A stretch of DNA of 64,000 nt from Mesorhizobium australicum WSM2073 (GTDB lineage Bacteria; Pseudomonadota; Alphaproteobacteria; Rhizobiales; Rhizobiaceae): the NCBI RefSeq assembly GCF_000230995.2, contig NC_019973.1, forward strand, positions 2,990,001 through 3,054,000. The letters run 5' to 3'. The position numbers and the translations under genes were made by a program. Shown here piece by piece: positions 8,968 through 18,178 of the stretch; within the stretch, counting starts at the first letter, position 1; every line of letters begins with the position of its first letter. The notes below the pieces were generated by a model. The model was not told the DNA's origin, made no database searches, and was given only the letters and a program-made list of their open reading frames with translations.

Positions 8968-10026
8968 TCAATCGCACGTGGTCGCGGCCTTGAGCGCTTC
9001 GGCCCGGGCCGGTTCGCGCAGGTCAGCGATCCGTCGAACGGAAGCGTAGAATCTCGGATAGTCGCTGGAGCACAGCTCGAACAGGCGAATAAACGCAGGA
9101 ACCTGTTCGCCATAAACAGACGTCGCGGCGAGCTTTGCGTTGTTGATCGGCGCATTGAACCAGGCATCGTATCCCCGGTATCCGTGCCAGCTTCCGTCGC
9201 GCATTTGCCGGTAGCGCGTCCGAAACCTGTCGAGCGTGGCTGCCTTGGCCGCCGCCATCCCGTCGGGGGTCCGGGAGCTTTCATAGACCTGCCGCAACTC
9301 GTCGCGGGTTTTCGACACCAGTGCGAGAAAACCGGCGCTGCGCTTGCGATCGGCCTCGTAGCGGCGCAATCCGGCGCGATCGCCGGCGGCGCGGAGCCAT
9401 TTTCTCGTGCCGGTGGTTTCGACGGCGACCGCGAAAGCCTCATTGAATGCGGAATCGCCGTTCACATAGAGGCGCTGATGCGCCAGTTCATGGAAGACAA
9501 GGCTCGCCAGATAGGTGTCGTCCTGACGCAGCATGGTGCTTAGCAGCGGATCGCTGGACCAGCCCAGCGTGGAATAGGCGGTAATGCCGGTGACATAGAC
9601 GTCCAGCCCCTGTCGATGAAGTGCCACGGCGCTTTCGGTCGCGGATTTCCGATCGAAGTATCCCCGGTATGGAACGCAGCCGAAAACAGGAAAGCACCAC
9701 GTTTTTGGCGTGAGCGAGAATTGCGGGGCGGCAAAAACGGCCCAGGTCACGGCGTCCCGGTGGATGTCGACATAGCTGCGGTAGCTGCTGTTGTCGGGCA
9801 GTGCCAGCTCATCCGTCGCGAACCGCCTTATGGCGCTCGCCGACGTCAGCTTGGCGCGCAATGCCTCCGGCGTCGAAGGGGCCTGGATCAGTTTTCCAAC
9901 GTCTTGGCGCGCGGCCATGATCCGGACATGGCCCTCCAGCGATTGCGCGTAGTAGGAAACGCTGGTGCAGCCGCTCAGCGCGGACGCCATGACGGCCGCC
10001 GCAAACAATCGAAAAACGCGCTTCAC
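8968..10026 (-). CDS. Putative zinc aminopeptidase lipoprotein (PF10023-type)
   Basis: The 352-aa protein starts with a lipoprotein signal sequence (MKRVFRLFAAAVMASALSGC); the lipobox LSGC puts the acylated Cys at residue 20. A zinc-binding HExxH motif appears as FHELAHQRLY (about residue 195), followed by NEAFAVAVE, whose glutamate is the likely third ligand. This arrangement and the YRGYFD and TLGWSSDP segments match the putative aminopeptidase family found in many Gram-negative bacteria. It should face the periplasm while anchored to a membrane. The substrate is unknown. Confidence 0.85.
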   Translation of the reverse strand: MKRVFRLFAAAVMASALSGCTSVSYYAQSLEGHVRIMAARQDVGKLIQAPSTPEALRAKLTSASAIRRFATDELALPDNSSYRSYVDIHRDAVTWAVFAAPQFSLTPKTWCFPVFGCVPYRGYFDRKSATESAVALHRQGLDVYVTGITAYSTLGWSSDPLLSTMLRQDDTYLASLVFHELAHQRLYVNGDSAFNEAFAVAVETTGTRKWLRAAGDRAGLRRYEADRKRSAGFLALVSKTRDELRQVYESSRTPDGMAAAKAATLDRFRTRYRQMRDGSWHGYRGYDAWFNAPINNAKLAATSVYGEQVPAFIRLFELCSSDYPRFYASVRRIADLREPARAEALKAATTCD

Positions 10027-10233
10027 TTCTTCCCCACCGCCTCGTCACCTGCCATGGAGCACATGTTGCGCCCCAATGTCCAAACCGGCGCACCAATTTT
10101 CGTCAAGATCCATAGCGAGCAGCGGCGCGGACTGTCGACCCGGCTTCTGGCTGACGACAAATCTCCCCCACCGCTGACTCTTTTCCGGATACTCAAACGT
10201 CTTAGCTACAGTGAAACACTGGAGCAGGGTCAA

Positions 10234-10992
10234 ATGAGCCTCAGGGACAAGAAAATCGTGGTCACCGGCGGCAGCCGTGGGCTTGGCCTCGGATTGGTCG
10301 AAGCGCTGGTCGAGCAAGGTGCCGGCGTGACCGTGGTCGCGCGGGGCACCGAGGCGCTGCAGGCGGTCGGTGCGCGGCTTGGGGTCGCTACCATCGCCGC
10401 CGATGTCACGGACGAGGACGCCGCCTATCGCATTCTTGGCGAGGTCCGCCCTGACATACTGGTGCTCAACGCCGGCGCCACGCCCCGGATGGGGCGGCTG
10501 GACCAGTTGAAGTGGGAGGACTTCTCCATCGCATGGGAAACCGATGTCAAGGCCGGGCTCTACTGGCTGCAGGCGTCGCTGAACCTGCCGCTCGGGCCGG
10601 GCAGCCGGGTGCTGGTCGGGTCGAGCGGTGCGGCCGTCACCGGCTCGCAGATGTCGGGCGGTTATGGCGGCGCCAAGCGGATGCTCTGGTTCATGGCCAA
10701 ATATGCCAATGGCGTGGCGCAGGAGAAAGGCCTCGGCATACGCTTCCAGGCGATCGTGCCGCGGCAGATGATCCTCGACACCGGGATCGGCGATGCGGCC
10801 GCCGGCGCCTATGCCGGCTCGATGGGCATCACGCCGGAACAATTCGTCACCCGCTTCGGCGCGCCGATGCCGCCCCGGGCTTTCGGCGACAGGGTGGTCT
10901 CGCTGCTGGAAGACCCGCAATATGGCGAGGGCGTCGTCTTTGGCCTCAGCGGCGACGCCGGGGTGACGATCATGGAGGGCGCCGGTCCTTGA
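10234..10992 (+). CDS. SDR family NAD(P)-dependent oxidoreductase
   Basis: This is a short-chain dehydrogenase of 252 residues. The Rossmann dinucleotide motif is TGGSRGLGLG (about 11-20), NAG follows at about 80, and the catalytic Ser and YxxxK are in GSSGAAVTGS and YGGAKRM. The start is ATG 10234, preceded by GGAGCAGG. Its stop codon overlaps the TTG start of the downstream ECF sigma factor, so the two are translationally coupled. The coupling suggests the sigma factor controls or senses something linked to this enzyme. The substrate is unknown. Confidence 0.9.
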   Translation: MSLRDKKIVVTGGSRGLGLGLVEALVEQGAGVTVVARGTEALQAVGARLGVATIAADVTDEDAAYRILGEVRPDILVLNAGATPRMGRLDQLKWEDFSIAWETDVKAGLYWLQASLNLPLGPGSRVLVGSSGAAVTGSQMSGGYGGAKRMLWFMAKYANGVAQEKGLGIRFQAIVPRQMILDTGIGDAAAGAYAGSMGITPEQFVTRFGAPMPPRAFGDRVVSLLEDPQYGEGVVFGLSGDAGVTIMEGAGP

Positions 10993-11885
10993 GCGACGCA
11001 AAGCCAGCGGTGGAGCGCGACCGGCAGGAAGGGCTGCTTGCCCTTGCCACCGCCTTGCGGCCGGAGCTGCACCGCTATTGTTCGCGCCTGATGGGCTCGG
11101 TCATCGACGGCGAGGATGTCGTGCAGGACACGTTCGCGCGCGCCGTCGTTGCCCTGGAGGAGTTGTGTGAGGCGCCGCAGCTCAGACCCTGGCTGTTCCG
11201 GATCGCCCACAACCGCGCGCTTGACCTGTTGCGTAGCCGCGCAATCCGCGCCGTGGAGCCGATCGAGGCGGCGCTCGACATAGCCGACGAAGCCGACCCG
11301 GTGGAGGTGCTGATGCGCAGGCAAGCCGTGCAAACCGCCGTGTCGCGCTTCGCCGAGCTTCCGGTGACGCAACGCAGCGTGGTCGTCCTCAGGGATGTGC
11401 TCGACGAGCCGCTGGCCGACATCGCCGCCCTGCTCGGCATCACGGTCGATGCGGCGAAGGCGCATCTGGCGCGCGGCCGCGCCCGGCTTCGGCGGATCAA
11501 CGCCGAGGCCAATCCGCTCCCCGATGCGCGCATCGCATCGGCGGCCATCCTGCGCTACGTCAATCTGTTCAACCGACGCGACTGGGACGGCTTGCGCGCG
11601 CTGCTGGCCGACGATGTGAGGCTCCATCAGTCCACGCACAAGCCGCGCGCGGGGGCCGCCGACGTTGGCATGTTCTTCACCATCTACGCCAGGAGCGGCG
11701 GCTTGTGGCTCAGGCCGGCATGGGTCGAGGGCCGCGAGGTGATCGCGGTGTTCGAAGACCGGGCCGACGCGAAACCCAGTCATTTCATGTGGCTGGAATG
11801 GCGCGACGGCCGGATCAGCTTCATTCGCGACTACCGTTATGTCCGGTACGTTCTCGAGGACGCCGACCTGGTGCTGGCAAGGTGA
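10989..11885 (+). CDS. ECF RNA polymerase sigma factor with C-terminal SnoaL-like domain
   Basis: This 298-aa regulator has sigma-70 region 2 at about 20-90 (RPELHRYCSRLMGS, DGEDVVQDTFARA, LFRIAHNRALDLLR) and region 4 at about 115-170 (LPVTQRSVVVLRDVLDEPLADIAALLGIT). A SnoaL/NTF2-like domain follows at about 185-298, beginning ILRYVNLFNRRDWDGLRALLADDV. Sigma factors of this layout usually lack a separate anti-sigma factor and are thought to be controlled by their own C-terminal domain. The TTG start at 10989 overlaps the SDR stop codon (TTGA), so the pair forms one operon. No anti-sigma gene is nearby. Confidence 0.85.
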   Translation: MSDAKPAVERDRQEGLLALATALRPELHRYCSRLMGSVIDGEDVVQDTFARAVVALEELCEAPQLRPWLFRIAHNRALDLLRSRAIRAVEPIEAALDIADEADPVEVLMRRQAVQTAVSRFAELPVTQRSVVVLRDVLDEPLADIAALLGITVDAAKAHLARGRARLRRINAEANPLPDARIASAAILRYVNLFNRRDWDGLRALLADDVRLHQSTHKPRAGAADVGMFFTIYARSGGLWLRPAWVEGREVIAVFEDRADAKPSHFMWLEWRDGRISFIRDYRYVRYVLEDADLVLAR

Positions 11886-11897
11886 GGCGCCGTGCCT

Positions 11898-12518
11898 TCA
11901 CGAGATGAGGGCGGCGACCTCGCGGTCGGACGGACGCTCGCTCGCGGCCAGCCCGGAGGCCACGCCGGCGCGGTCGGCGGCGTTGCGGTTCTGGCTCATC
12001 TTGCGCTTGCCTTCGAGCCTGACGACCGGCATGCGCAGGCCGACAATGCCGCGAAGCTGCGACTGGATGAAGTCTGGCGGCGCGTCCGACACGGCCCAGG
12101 GCGCGGCGCGCGCGCCCTCATGCAGGTTGGTCAGCCGGGTGACAACTTCCAGCAGCCTGTCCGCATCCTCGAAGAACTCGACCGGCCCGTAGGCATGAAC
12201 CGCGGCGTAGTTCCAGGTCGGCACGACCTTGCCGGTTTCCTGCTTGGTGGCGTACCAGGCCGGCGTCACATAGGCGTCCGGGCCCATGAAGATGGCGAGC
12301 CCGTCGCCGATCGCGGGAACGCGCCACTGCGGGTTGGCCTTGGCCAGGTGGCCATGGATGACGCCGTGCTCGCCCTCGGTCTCGTCGAGAAAAAGCGGCA
12401 GGGGGGTGGCGAGCGGCCCGTCCGCCGTGGCGGTGACGAGATTGGCCAGCCGCGCGGCGCGGATCGTCGCGATCAGGCTATCCTTGTCGTCGTCGCGGAA
12501 GGCGGGCGGCGTGTACAT
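11898..12518 (-). CDS. PaiB-like FMN-binding negative transcriptional regulator
   Basis: The 206-aa protein begins MYTPPAFRDDD, the hallmark N-terminus of PaiB family proteins, which have a split-barrel flavin-binding fold. Family motifs include HGHLAKANPQW, AIFMGPDAYVTPAWY and VPTWNYAAVHAYG. PaiB in Bacillus is a repressor of protease and sporulation genes; in proteobacteria the role is undefined. The ATG at 12518 follows GAGGAG at good spacing, while a longer in-frame start adds unconserved residues. The gene is convergent with the sigma factor gene, 12 bp away. Confidence 0.9.
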   Translation of the reverse strand: MYTPPAFRDDDKDSLIATIRAARLANLVTATADGPLATPLPLFLDETEGEHGVIHGHLAKANPQWRVPAIGDGLAIFMGPDAYVTPAWYATKQETGKVVPTWNYAAVHAYGPVEFFEDADRLLEVVTRLTNLHEGARAAPWAVSDAPPDFIQSQLRGIVGLRMPVVRLEGKRKMSQNRNAADRAGVASGLAASERPSDREVAALIS

Positions 12519-12645
12519 TTTCGAACTCCTCGCATTGCCCTCACAGATGCCACACAATCCGGCCCGTTGGGAATATCCAGTTCGAGGCATCCAGGTGGCC
12601 AGTTGACAGAGCTTTGCGGCGGAGCTGGCCGGCGTGCCGCCGAGA

Positions 12646-13794
12646 TCAGCCGAGAAGGTTGCGCGCGGTCCTCATGAAGATCTTCGAGCCGATCGGGATC
12701 AAATCGTCGGGAAAGTCGTAGTCGGGATTGTGCAGGGCAGGGTGCCGCTCGCCCGCACCGAGGAAGAACATCGCCGACCTGGCGCTGTGGCCGAACAGGC
12801 CGAAATCCTCCGAGGCGCGCATCGGCAAGGCTTCCTCGCCATGCGCGACGCTCTCTTCATCGAGGGCGCGCCGCAGGTGCTCGACCGCATCCGGCGCGTT
12901 GACGCTGGCGACGAAGATCTCGTGATAGTCCCAGCTGGCGGAGAGGCCGTGGCGGCCGGCAATCTCCTTGACCAGGGTTTCGGCGGCGGCGCAGAGGTCG
13001 GCCATGCGCTCGTCGCGGCGCGTGCGCAGCGTCGCCCAGACCTCGGCGTGGGCGGGCGCGATGCCGAACACGGCTTCGCCCATCCGCGCATGGGTGACGG
13101 TGACCATGGAGAAATCATCGTCGGCGAAAGTCGCGCGGCCGAGCGCTGGCAGGGCCGGCATCAGCTCCGAGATCGCCGGCATGGGCGAGGTTCCGGTCTC
13201 GGGCATGGAGGAATGCGCGGTCTTGCCCTCCAGCACGATGCGCATGCCGCGCGAGGCGCAGTTGACCACGCCGGGCTTGAGCCTGACTTCGCCGAACGGC
13301 ACGCCGGGCAGATTGTGCAGCGAGAAGGCGAAATCCGGCGCGATCTCGCCAAAGCGCGGATCGGCGACGACGCCGGCCGCGCCATTGCCGGTTTCCTCGG
13401 CGGGCTGGAACATCAGCACGACGCGGCCGCTGGCGGGCCGTTCGCGCCCGAACTGGCGGCCAAGGGCGGCCAGGATAGCGGTGTGCCCGTCATGGCCGCA
13501 CATATGCGACTTGCCAGGAATTTGCGATGCATGCGGCACGCCGGACAGTTCCTCGATGGGCAGCGCGTCGAGTTCGGACCGAAACAGGACGGTTGGTCCG
13601 TTTTTGCCGCTGTCGTAGATGGCCGCGACGCCGTTGCCGCCGAGGCCGGTCAGCACCTTGTCCGGCCCGGTGTCGGCGAGGAAAGAGACGACCTCTTTCG
13701 CCGTCTTCTCCTCTTCGTTCGAGATTTCCGGCTGCCGGTGCAGCTTGCGCCGCCATTCGGTCAGTTCGACAATGTCGCGATTGGTCAGGGTCAT
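12646..13794 (-). CDS. M20 family amidohydrolase (hippurate/N-acyl-amino acid hydrolase type)
   Basis: This is a 382-aa metallopeptidase-fold amidohydrolase that cleaves N-acyl amino acids. Metal ligands are recognisable in MCGHDGHTA (about residue 100), FQPAEETGNGA (about 130-140), FSLHNLPGVPFG (about 160) and the late HNPDYDFPDD. The lid domain carries GKTAHSSMPETG. The length is normal and the start MTLTNRDIVELTEWRRKLH is typical. It is not obviously in an operon. Closely related enzymes act on hippurate or indole-acetyl amino acids; the actual substrate is open. Confidence 0.9.
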   Translation of the reverse strand: MTLTNRDIVELTEWRRKLHRQPEISNEEEKTAKEVVSFLADTGPDKVLTGLGGNGVAAIYDSGKNGPTVLFRSELDALPIEELSGVPHASQIPGKSHMCGHDGHTAILAALGRQFGRERPASGRVVLMFQPAEETGNGAAGVVADPRFGEIAPDFAFSLHNLPGVPFGEVRLKPGVVNCASRGMRIVLEGKTAHSSMPETGTSPMPAISELMPALPALGRATFADDDFSMVTVTHARMGEAVFGIAPAHAEVWATLRTRRDERMADLCAAAETLVKEIAGRHGLSASWDYHEIFVASVNAPDAVEHLRRALDEESVAHGEEALPMRASEDFGLFGHSARSAMFFLGAGERHPALHNPDYDFPDDLIPIGSKIFMRTARNLLG

Positions 13795-13892
13795 GGTCTT
13801 TCGCCTCCACTGCGGTCCTCTGCTAACGATAAACGGCCGTGCTTGCCACAGTCCAAGTCCCGGGCTTTGGCGGGCCAGGCCTCGAGACCGGT

Positions 13893-14348
13893 CTACTTCA
13901 CGCGCTTGGGGCAGAGCGCCTTGAACTGGTCCAGCGTATAGTCGTAGCCCGAGGCGCCGGAGCCATCCAGCACCGCTTTCTCGTCGACGGCGGTGATCCG
14001 GTAATCGGTTGTTACATCCGTGCCCTTGTTGCGGCCCTGGAACAGCATGGCGGCGCCATAGAAGGTGGTGAATTCGCCGGTCTTGCAGTTGGCGGTGATT
14101 TCGAAATGCAGGGGCGCCTTCATTTCCGCATCAATGCACTCCTGGGTGAAATCATGGCCGTATTCGCGGCAGTAGAGGCGGGCCTTCCGCCTGTCGTGCC
14201 TGGCCAGGATGCTGGCGTGCGTGGAGCCGATGCCCGACTTTTTGACGATGGTAAGCTCCATTCCAATTCGGGCGCCGTAATAGAGCGTCGCGGCGCCAGC
14301 CGGCGCGGCCAGCGTCACGGCGCAAAGCACAGCCAACAGACATCGCAT
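13893..14348 (-). CDS. Secreted hypothetical protein (151 aa)
   Basis: The start MRCLLAVLCAVTLAAPAGA is a clear signal peptide with a probable cleavage after AGA-ATL. It follows a good ribosome binding site (GGGAGGAGTTTCC). The mature part is about 130 residues with several cysteines (YCREYG, ECIDAE, ANCKTGE, ALCPKR) that could form disulfides in the periplasm. It contains short beta-rich segments such as APLHFEITANCKTGEFTTFYG. I do not recognise a family; the protein is likely periplasmic or secreted. Confidence 0.75.
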   Translation of the reverse strand: MRCLLAVLCAVTLAAPAGAATLYYGARIGMELTIVKKSGIGSTHASILARHDRRKARLYCREYGHDFTQECIDAEMKAPLHFEITANCKTGEFTTFYGAAMLFQGRNKGTDVTTDYRITAVDEKAVLDGSGASGYDYTLDQFKALCPKRVK

Positions 14349-14560
14349 GGAAACTCCTCCCTTGGCCGGGAAGGATTGACGCACGGGGGGGCGGTCAAGC
14401 CCCAATCGGCCCGCTGGCTGACGCTTCGCGGCCATGTTCCAGGTCGAGTGGACCGCATTTTGCCGCACCTGGCCCAATCGCCTCGGCTCGGGAAACGGAT
14501 GGTCATTATGAGACGATTGTTTATAACGGTCGCTGAAAATCGCGATACCAAGGGGAGACG

Positions 14561-15421
14561 ATGCGCTACATACGTCCGCTTTCAATCGAAGACGCCGTCG
14601 GCCAATTGGCCGGATCGGCCGGCCCGGCCGCCATCCTTGCCGGTGGCAGTGACCTCCTGGTGAGGATGAAGGGCGGCTTTGTCGAACCCGAACTGATCAT
14701 CGACATCAAGTCGATCGCCGGCCTGCGCGACATCAGGGAAACCGCCGACGGCTTCAGCATCGGCGCCGCCGTGCCCTGCGCCGTGCTGGGCGAGAACGCC
14801 GGCTTGAAGAAGGCCTGGCCTGGAGTGGTCGAGGCGGCCAAGCTGATTGGTTCGAAGCAGGTGCAGGGACGCTGCACCATTGTCGGCAATCTGTGCAACG
14901 CCTCGCCGGCGGCCGACAGCGTTCCGGCGCTGGTGGCGGCGGGCGCCAAGGCCGTGGTCGTCGGCCCGTCGGGCAAGCGCACCATTGCCGTCGAGACGGT
15001 GCCGACCGCGCCGGGCCGAACCTCGCTCGCCAAGGGCGAGATCATCGAGGCGATCCTGCTAGGCAAGCCCGCGCCGCGTTCGGCCGATGCCTATCTCAGG
15101 TTCATTCCGCGCACGGAGATGGACATCGCCGTGGTCAGCGCCGGCGTCAACCTGACGCTGGACGAGGCGGGCGTGGTGACAGCGGCCCGTGTGGCGATCG
15201 GCGCCGCGGCGCCGACCGTGTTGCTGGTGGAAGAAGGGGCCGAGGCCCTGATCGGCCGCAAGCTCGACGAGGCAGCGCTGGAGCGGCTGGCCAAGGTCTG
15301 CGCCGGGGCCTGCCGCCCGATCGACGACAAAAGAGGCACAATCGAATTCAGGCGCAAGGTTGCGGGCGTGCTGGCCAGGCGGGCCGCAATGACCGCCTAT
15401 GCACGTGCAGGAGGCAAATGA
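14561..15421 (+). CDS. Molybdenum hydroxylase, FAD-binding subunit (xanthine dehydrogenase/CoxM family)
   Basis: This medium subunit carries FAD and passes electrons from the Fe-S subunit to the final acceptor. The 286-aa protein has the first FAD motif ILAGGSDLLVRMK (about 28-40) and the second, TIVGNLCNASPAADS (about 107-121). The C-terminal domain has RFIPRTEMDIAVVSAGV and KRGTIEFRRKVAGVLARRA. It is first in a three-gene operon: its stop overlaps the next start by one base. A good ribosome binding site (GGGGAGACG) precedes ATG 14561. The enzyme substrate (an aldehyde, a purine or another N-heterocycle) is not evident. Confidence 0.92.
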   Translation: MRYIRPLSIEDAVGQLAGSAGPAAILAGGSDLLVRMKGGFVEPELIIDIKSIAGLRDIRETADGFSIGAAVPCAVLGENAGLKKAWPGVVEAAKLIGSKQVQGRCTIVGNLCNASPAADSVPALVAAGAKAVVVGPSGKRTIAVETVPTAPGRTSLAKGEIIEAILLGKPAPRSADAYLRFIPRTEMDIAVVSAGVNLTLDEAGVVTAARVAIGAAAPTVLLVEEGAEALIGRKLDEAALERLAKVCAGACRPIDDKRGTIEFRRKVAGVLARRAAMTAYARAGGK

Positions 15422-15897
15422 TGGCTGGCGTAGCGGTTTCAACCACGATCAACGGCGACAATGTCGAATATCTCTGCCAGCCCGACGAGACGCTGCTCGA
15501 CGTGCTGCGTGACCGGCTCGGACTGACCGGCGCCAAGGAAGGCTGCGGCACGGGCGACTGCGGCGCCTGCAGCGTCATCGTCGACGACCGGCTGGTCTGT
15601 TCTTGCCTGGTGCTTGGCGCGGAAGCGGAAGGCCGCCGCATCGAGACCGTCGAGGGCATGGCGCATGGCGACAGGCTGCACCCGCTGCAGCAGAAATTCC
15701 TGGAGCACGCCGCACTGCAATGCGGCATCTGCACGCCCGGTTTCCTGATCGCGGCCAAGGATCTCCTGGCCAAGAACCCCGACCCGACCGAAGAGGAAAT
15801 CCGCTTCGGCCTGGCCGGCAATCTCTGCCGCTGCACCGGCTACGACAAGATCGTGCGCGCCGTCCAGGACGCGGCCATCGTTATGAAGGGAGCCTGA
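15421..15897 (+). CDS. Molybdenum hydroxylase, 2Fe-2S subunit (CoxS/XdhA-N family)
   Basis: The small subunit carries two [2Fe-2S] clusters. The plant-ferredoxin cluster is bound by GCGTGDCGACSVIVDDRLVC, and the second by CGICTPGF and NLCRCTGY, all in standard order and spacing. The 158-aa length is normal. ATG 15421 lies six bases after AGGAGG, and another ATG at 15418 is only three bases after it. The start overlaps the FAD-subunit stop, and the Mo-subunit start follows its own stop by one base. This tight coupling gives equal amounts of the three subunits. Confidence 0.95.
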   Translation: MAGVAVSTTINGDNVEYLCQPDETLLDVLRDRLGLTGAKEGCGTGDCGACSVIVDDRLVCSCLVLGAEAEGRRIETVEGMAHGDRLHPLQQKFLEHAALQCGICTPGFLIAAKDLLAKNPDPTEEEIRFGLAGNLCRCTGYDKIVRAVQDAAIVMKGA

Positions 15898-15898
15898 G

Positions 15899-18163
15899 AT
15901 GAATTTCGATCCGCGTTTTTCGGGGCGTAAATTCGCATCCGTCGGCACGCGCCCGATCCGTCCCGACGGTGTCGACAAGGTGACCGGCCGCGCCCGCTAT
16001 GGCGCCGACTTCAACATGGCCGGCCAGCTGGTCGGCCGCGTGCTGCGCAGCCCGCACGCGCATGCCAAGATCCGCAAGATCGACACTTCCAAGGCGGAAG
16101 CGCTTCCCGGCGTCAAGGCGGTGATCACCGCCGCCGACCTGCCTGACCTCACCGATGGCGATGCCGCCATGTACGACATCCTCGACAATTGCATGGCGCG
16201 CACCAAGGCGCTCTATGACGGCCATGCGGTGGCCGCGGTCGCGGCGATCGATGCCGGCACGGCCAGGCAAGCGCTGAAGCTGATCGAGGTCGACTACGAG
16301 GTGCTGCCGCATGTCACCGACGTCGACGAGGCGATGGCGCACCACGCGCCGCTGATCAACGACACGATCTTCACCGAGGGGCTGGAGGAAAAGCCGGTCA
16401 AGCCCTCCAACGTCACCAAGCGCTCGCAGTTCGGCCATGGCGACGTCCATCAGGGTTTTGGGCAGGCCGATTTCATCGTCGAGCGCTCGTTCAAGACCGA
16501 GCAGACCCACCAGGGCTATATCGAGCCGCATGCCTGCGTGGCCAATGTCAGTTCCGACGGCACGGCGGACCTGTGGGTCTGCACGCAGGGCCATTTCGTC
16601 TACCGCCAGCATTGCGCCCAGCTGCTGGGCATGGAAGCCTCGAAGCTGCGCGTCACCTCGTCGGAGATCGGCGGCGGTTTCGGCGGCAAGACCCATGTCT
16701 GGGCCGAGCCGGTGGCGCTCGCTCTGTCGCGCAAGGCCGGCCGCCCGGTGAAGCTGGTGATGACCCGCGACGAGGTGTTCCGCGCCTCGGGCCCGACCAG
16801 CGCCACCTCGATCGACGTCAAGATCGGCGCCCGCAAGGACGGCACCATCACGGCGGCGGAAGCGACGCTGCGCTACAGCGCCGGCCCCTATGCCGGCTCC
16901 TGGGCGGAGATCGGCGCCATGACGGCGTTCGCCTGCTATAAGCTGGATAACGTCAAGACGGTGGGCTACGAAGTGCTGGTCAACCGGCCGAAGACCGCCG
17001 CCTATCGCGCGCCCTCGGCGCCGATGGCTGCCTTCGCGGTGGAAAGTGCCGTCGACGAGCTCGCCAAGGAACTCGGCATGGATCCGGTCGAGTTCCGCAT
17101 CAGGAACGCCGCGCAGGAAGGCACGCGCTCTTCCTACGGCCCGGTCTACGGCCCGATCGGCATCGGCCCGACGCTGGAAGCGGTGAAGAGCCATGCGCAC
17201 ATGAAGGCGCCGCTGAAGGAGAACCAGGGCAGGGGCATGGCCTGCGGCTTCTGGTTCAATTTCGGCGGCCAGACCTGCGTGGACTTGAACATCGGCATGG
17301 ACGGCTCGGTGTCGCTGGCCGTCGGTACCGTCGATGTCGGTGGTTCCCGCGCCTCGCTGTCGCTGGTCGCGGCGGAGGAGCTCGGCATCGACTATTCCCA
17401 GCTCAAGGCGGTGGTCGCCGACACCTCTTCCCTCGGCTACAACGACATGACCGACGGCAGCCGCGGCACCTTCTCGTCCTCGATGGCGACCATCTCGGCC
17501 GCCCGCAACGCGATCAAGATCCTGCGCGAGCGCGCCGCGCAGATGTGGGACATCTCCGTCGACGACGTGATCTGGGAACAGGGCCATGCGGTCGCCAAGG
17601 GCGAGAAGCACGGCAATCTCGGCAAGCTGTCGCTGAAGGAGATCGCGGCCAAATCGGGCACCACAGGCGGGCCGATCGCCGGCCATAGCGAGCTCGTCGC
17701 CGACGGCGCCGGCGTCTCCTTCGCCACCCATATATGCGACGTCGAGGTCGACCCCGAGACGGGTTCGACCAAGGTGATCCGCTACACGGTGGTGCAGGAT
17801 GCCGGCAAGGCGGTGCACCCGACCTATGTCGAGGGCCAGTACCAGGGCGGTGCGGCGCAAGGCATCGGCTGGGCGCTCAACGAGGAGTATATTTACGGCA
17901 AGGACGGCCGGCTGCAGAACGCCGGCTTCCTCGACTACCGCATCCCCGTGTGCTCCGACCTGCCGATGATCGACACGCAGATCCTGGAAATCCCCAACCC
18001 CAACCACCCCTATGGCGTGCGCGGTGTCGGCGAAACCTCGATCGTGCCGCCGCTGGCGGCGATCGCCAACGCGGTGTCGAACGCGGCCGGCGTGCGCATG
18101 ACCCACATCCCGATGTCACCACCCCGCATCCTGGCGGCGATCGAGGCGGAACGGGAAGGGTAA
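15899..18163 (+). CDS. Molybdenum hydroxylase, large Mo-cofactor subunit (xanthine dehydrogenase family)
   Basis: The 754-aa catalytic subunit binds the molybdopterin cytosine dinucleotide cofactor. Visible motifs are the N-terminal GRARYGADF and VLRSPHAHAKI, the pterin-binding GGGFGGKTH (about residue 260), and the C-terminal GVRGVGETSIVPP, whose Glu is the catalytic base. The loop above Mo reads AYRAPSAP rather than the AYxCSFR of form I CO dehydrogenase, so it should not be a true CO dehydrogenase. Aldehyde, isoquinoline or other aromatic substrates are possible. A large palindromic repeat follows the stop codon, and then a MoaD-like gene. Confidence 0.93.
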   Translation: MNFDPRFSGRKFASVGTRPIRPDGVDKVTGRARYGADFNMAGQLVGRVLRSPHAHAKIRKIDTSKAEALPGVKAVITAADLPDLTDGDAAMYDILDNCMARTKALYDGHAVAAVAAIDAGTARQALKLIEVDYEVLPHVTDVDEAMAHHAPLINDTIFTEGLEEKPVKPSNVTKRSQFGHGDVHQGFGQADFIVERSFKTEQTHQGYIEPHACVANVSSDGTADLWVCTQGHFVYRQHCAQLLGMEASKLRVTSSEIGGGFGGKTHVWAEPVALALSRKAGRPVKLVMTRDEVFRASGPTSATSIDVKIGARKDGTITAAEATLRYSAGPYAGSWAEIGAMTAFACYKLDNVKTVGYEVLVNRPKTAAYRAPSAPMAAFAVESAVDELAKELGMDPVEFRIRNAAQEGTRSSYGPVYGPIGIGPTLEAVKSHAHMKAPLKENQGRGMACGFWFNFGGQTCVDLNIGMDGSVSLAVGTVDVGGSRASLSLVAAEELGIDYSQLKAVVADTSSLGYNDMTDGSRGTFSSSMATISAARNAIKILRERAAQMWDISVDDVIWEQGHAVAKGEKHGNLGKLSLKEIAAKSGTTGGPIAGHSELVADGAGVSFATHICDVEVDPETGSTKVIRYTVVQDAGKAVHPTYVEGQYQGGAAQGIGWALNEEYIYGKDGRLQNAGFLDYRIPVCSDLPMIDTQILEIPNPNHPYGVRGVGETSIVPPLAAIANAVSNAAGVRMTHIPMSPPRILAAIEAEREG

Positions 18164-18178
18164 GGCGAAAGCTAGGGA

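Noticed and set aside
15881..18106. A long open frame opposite the Mo-subunit gene.
   Set aside because: The Mo-subunit gene on the plus strand has clear motifs and coding structure. The minus-strand frame is an antisense shadow of a GC-rich gene.
14561..18163. CO dehydrogenase (coxMSL) assignment.
   Set aside because: The large subunit lacks the AYxCSFR active-site signature of form I enzymes (it has AYRAPSAP), so it is kept as an unspecified Mo hydroxylase.
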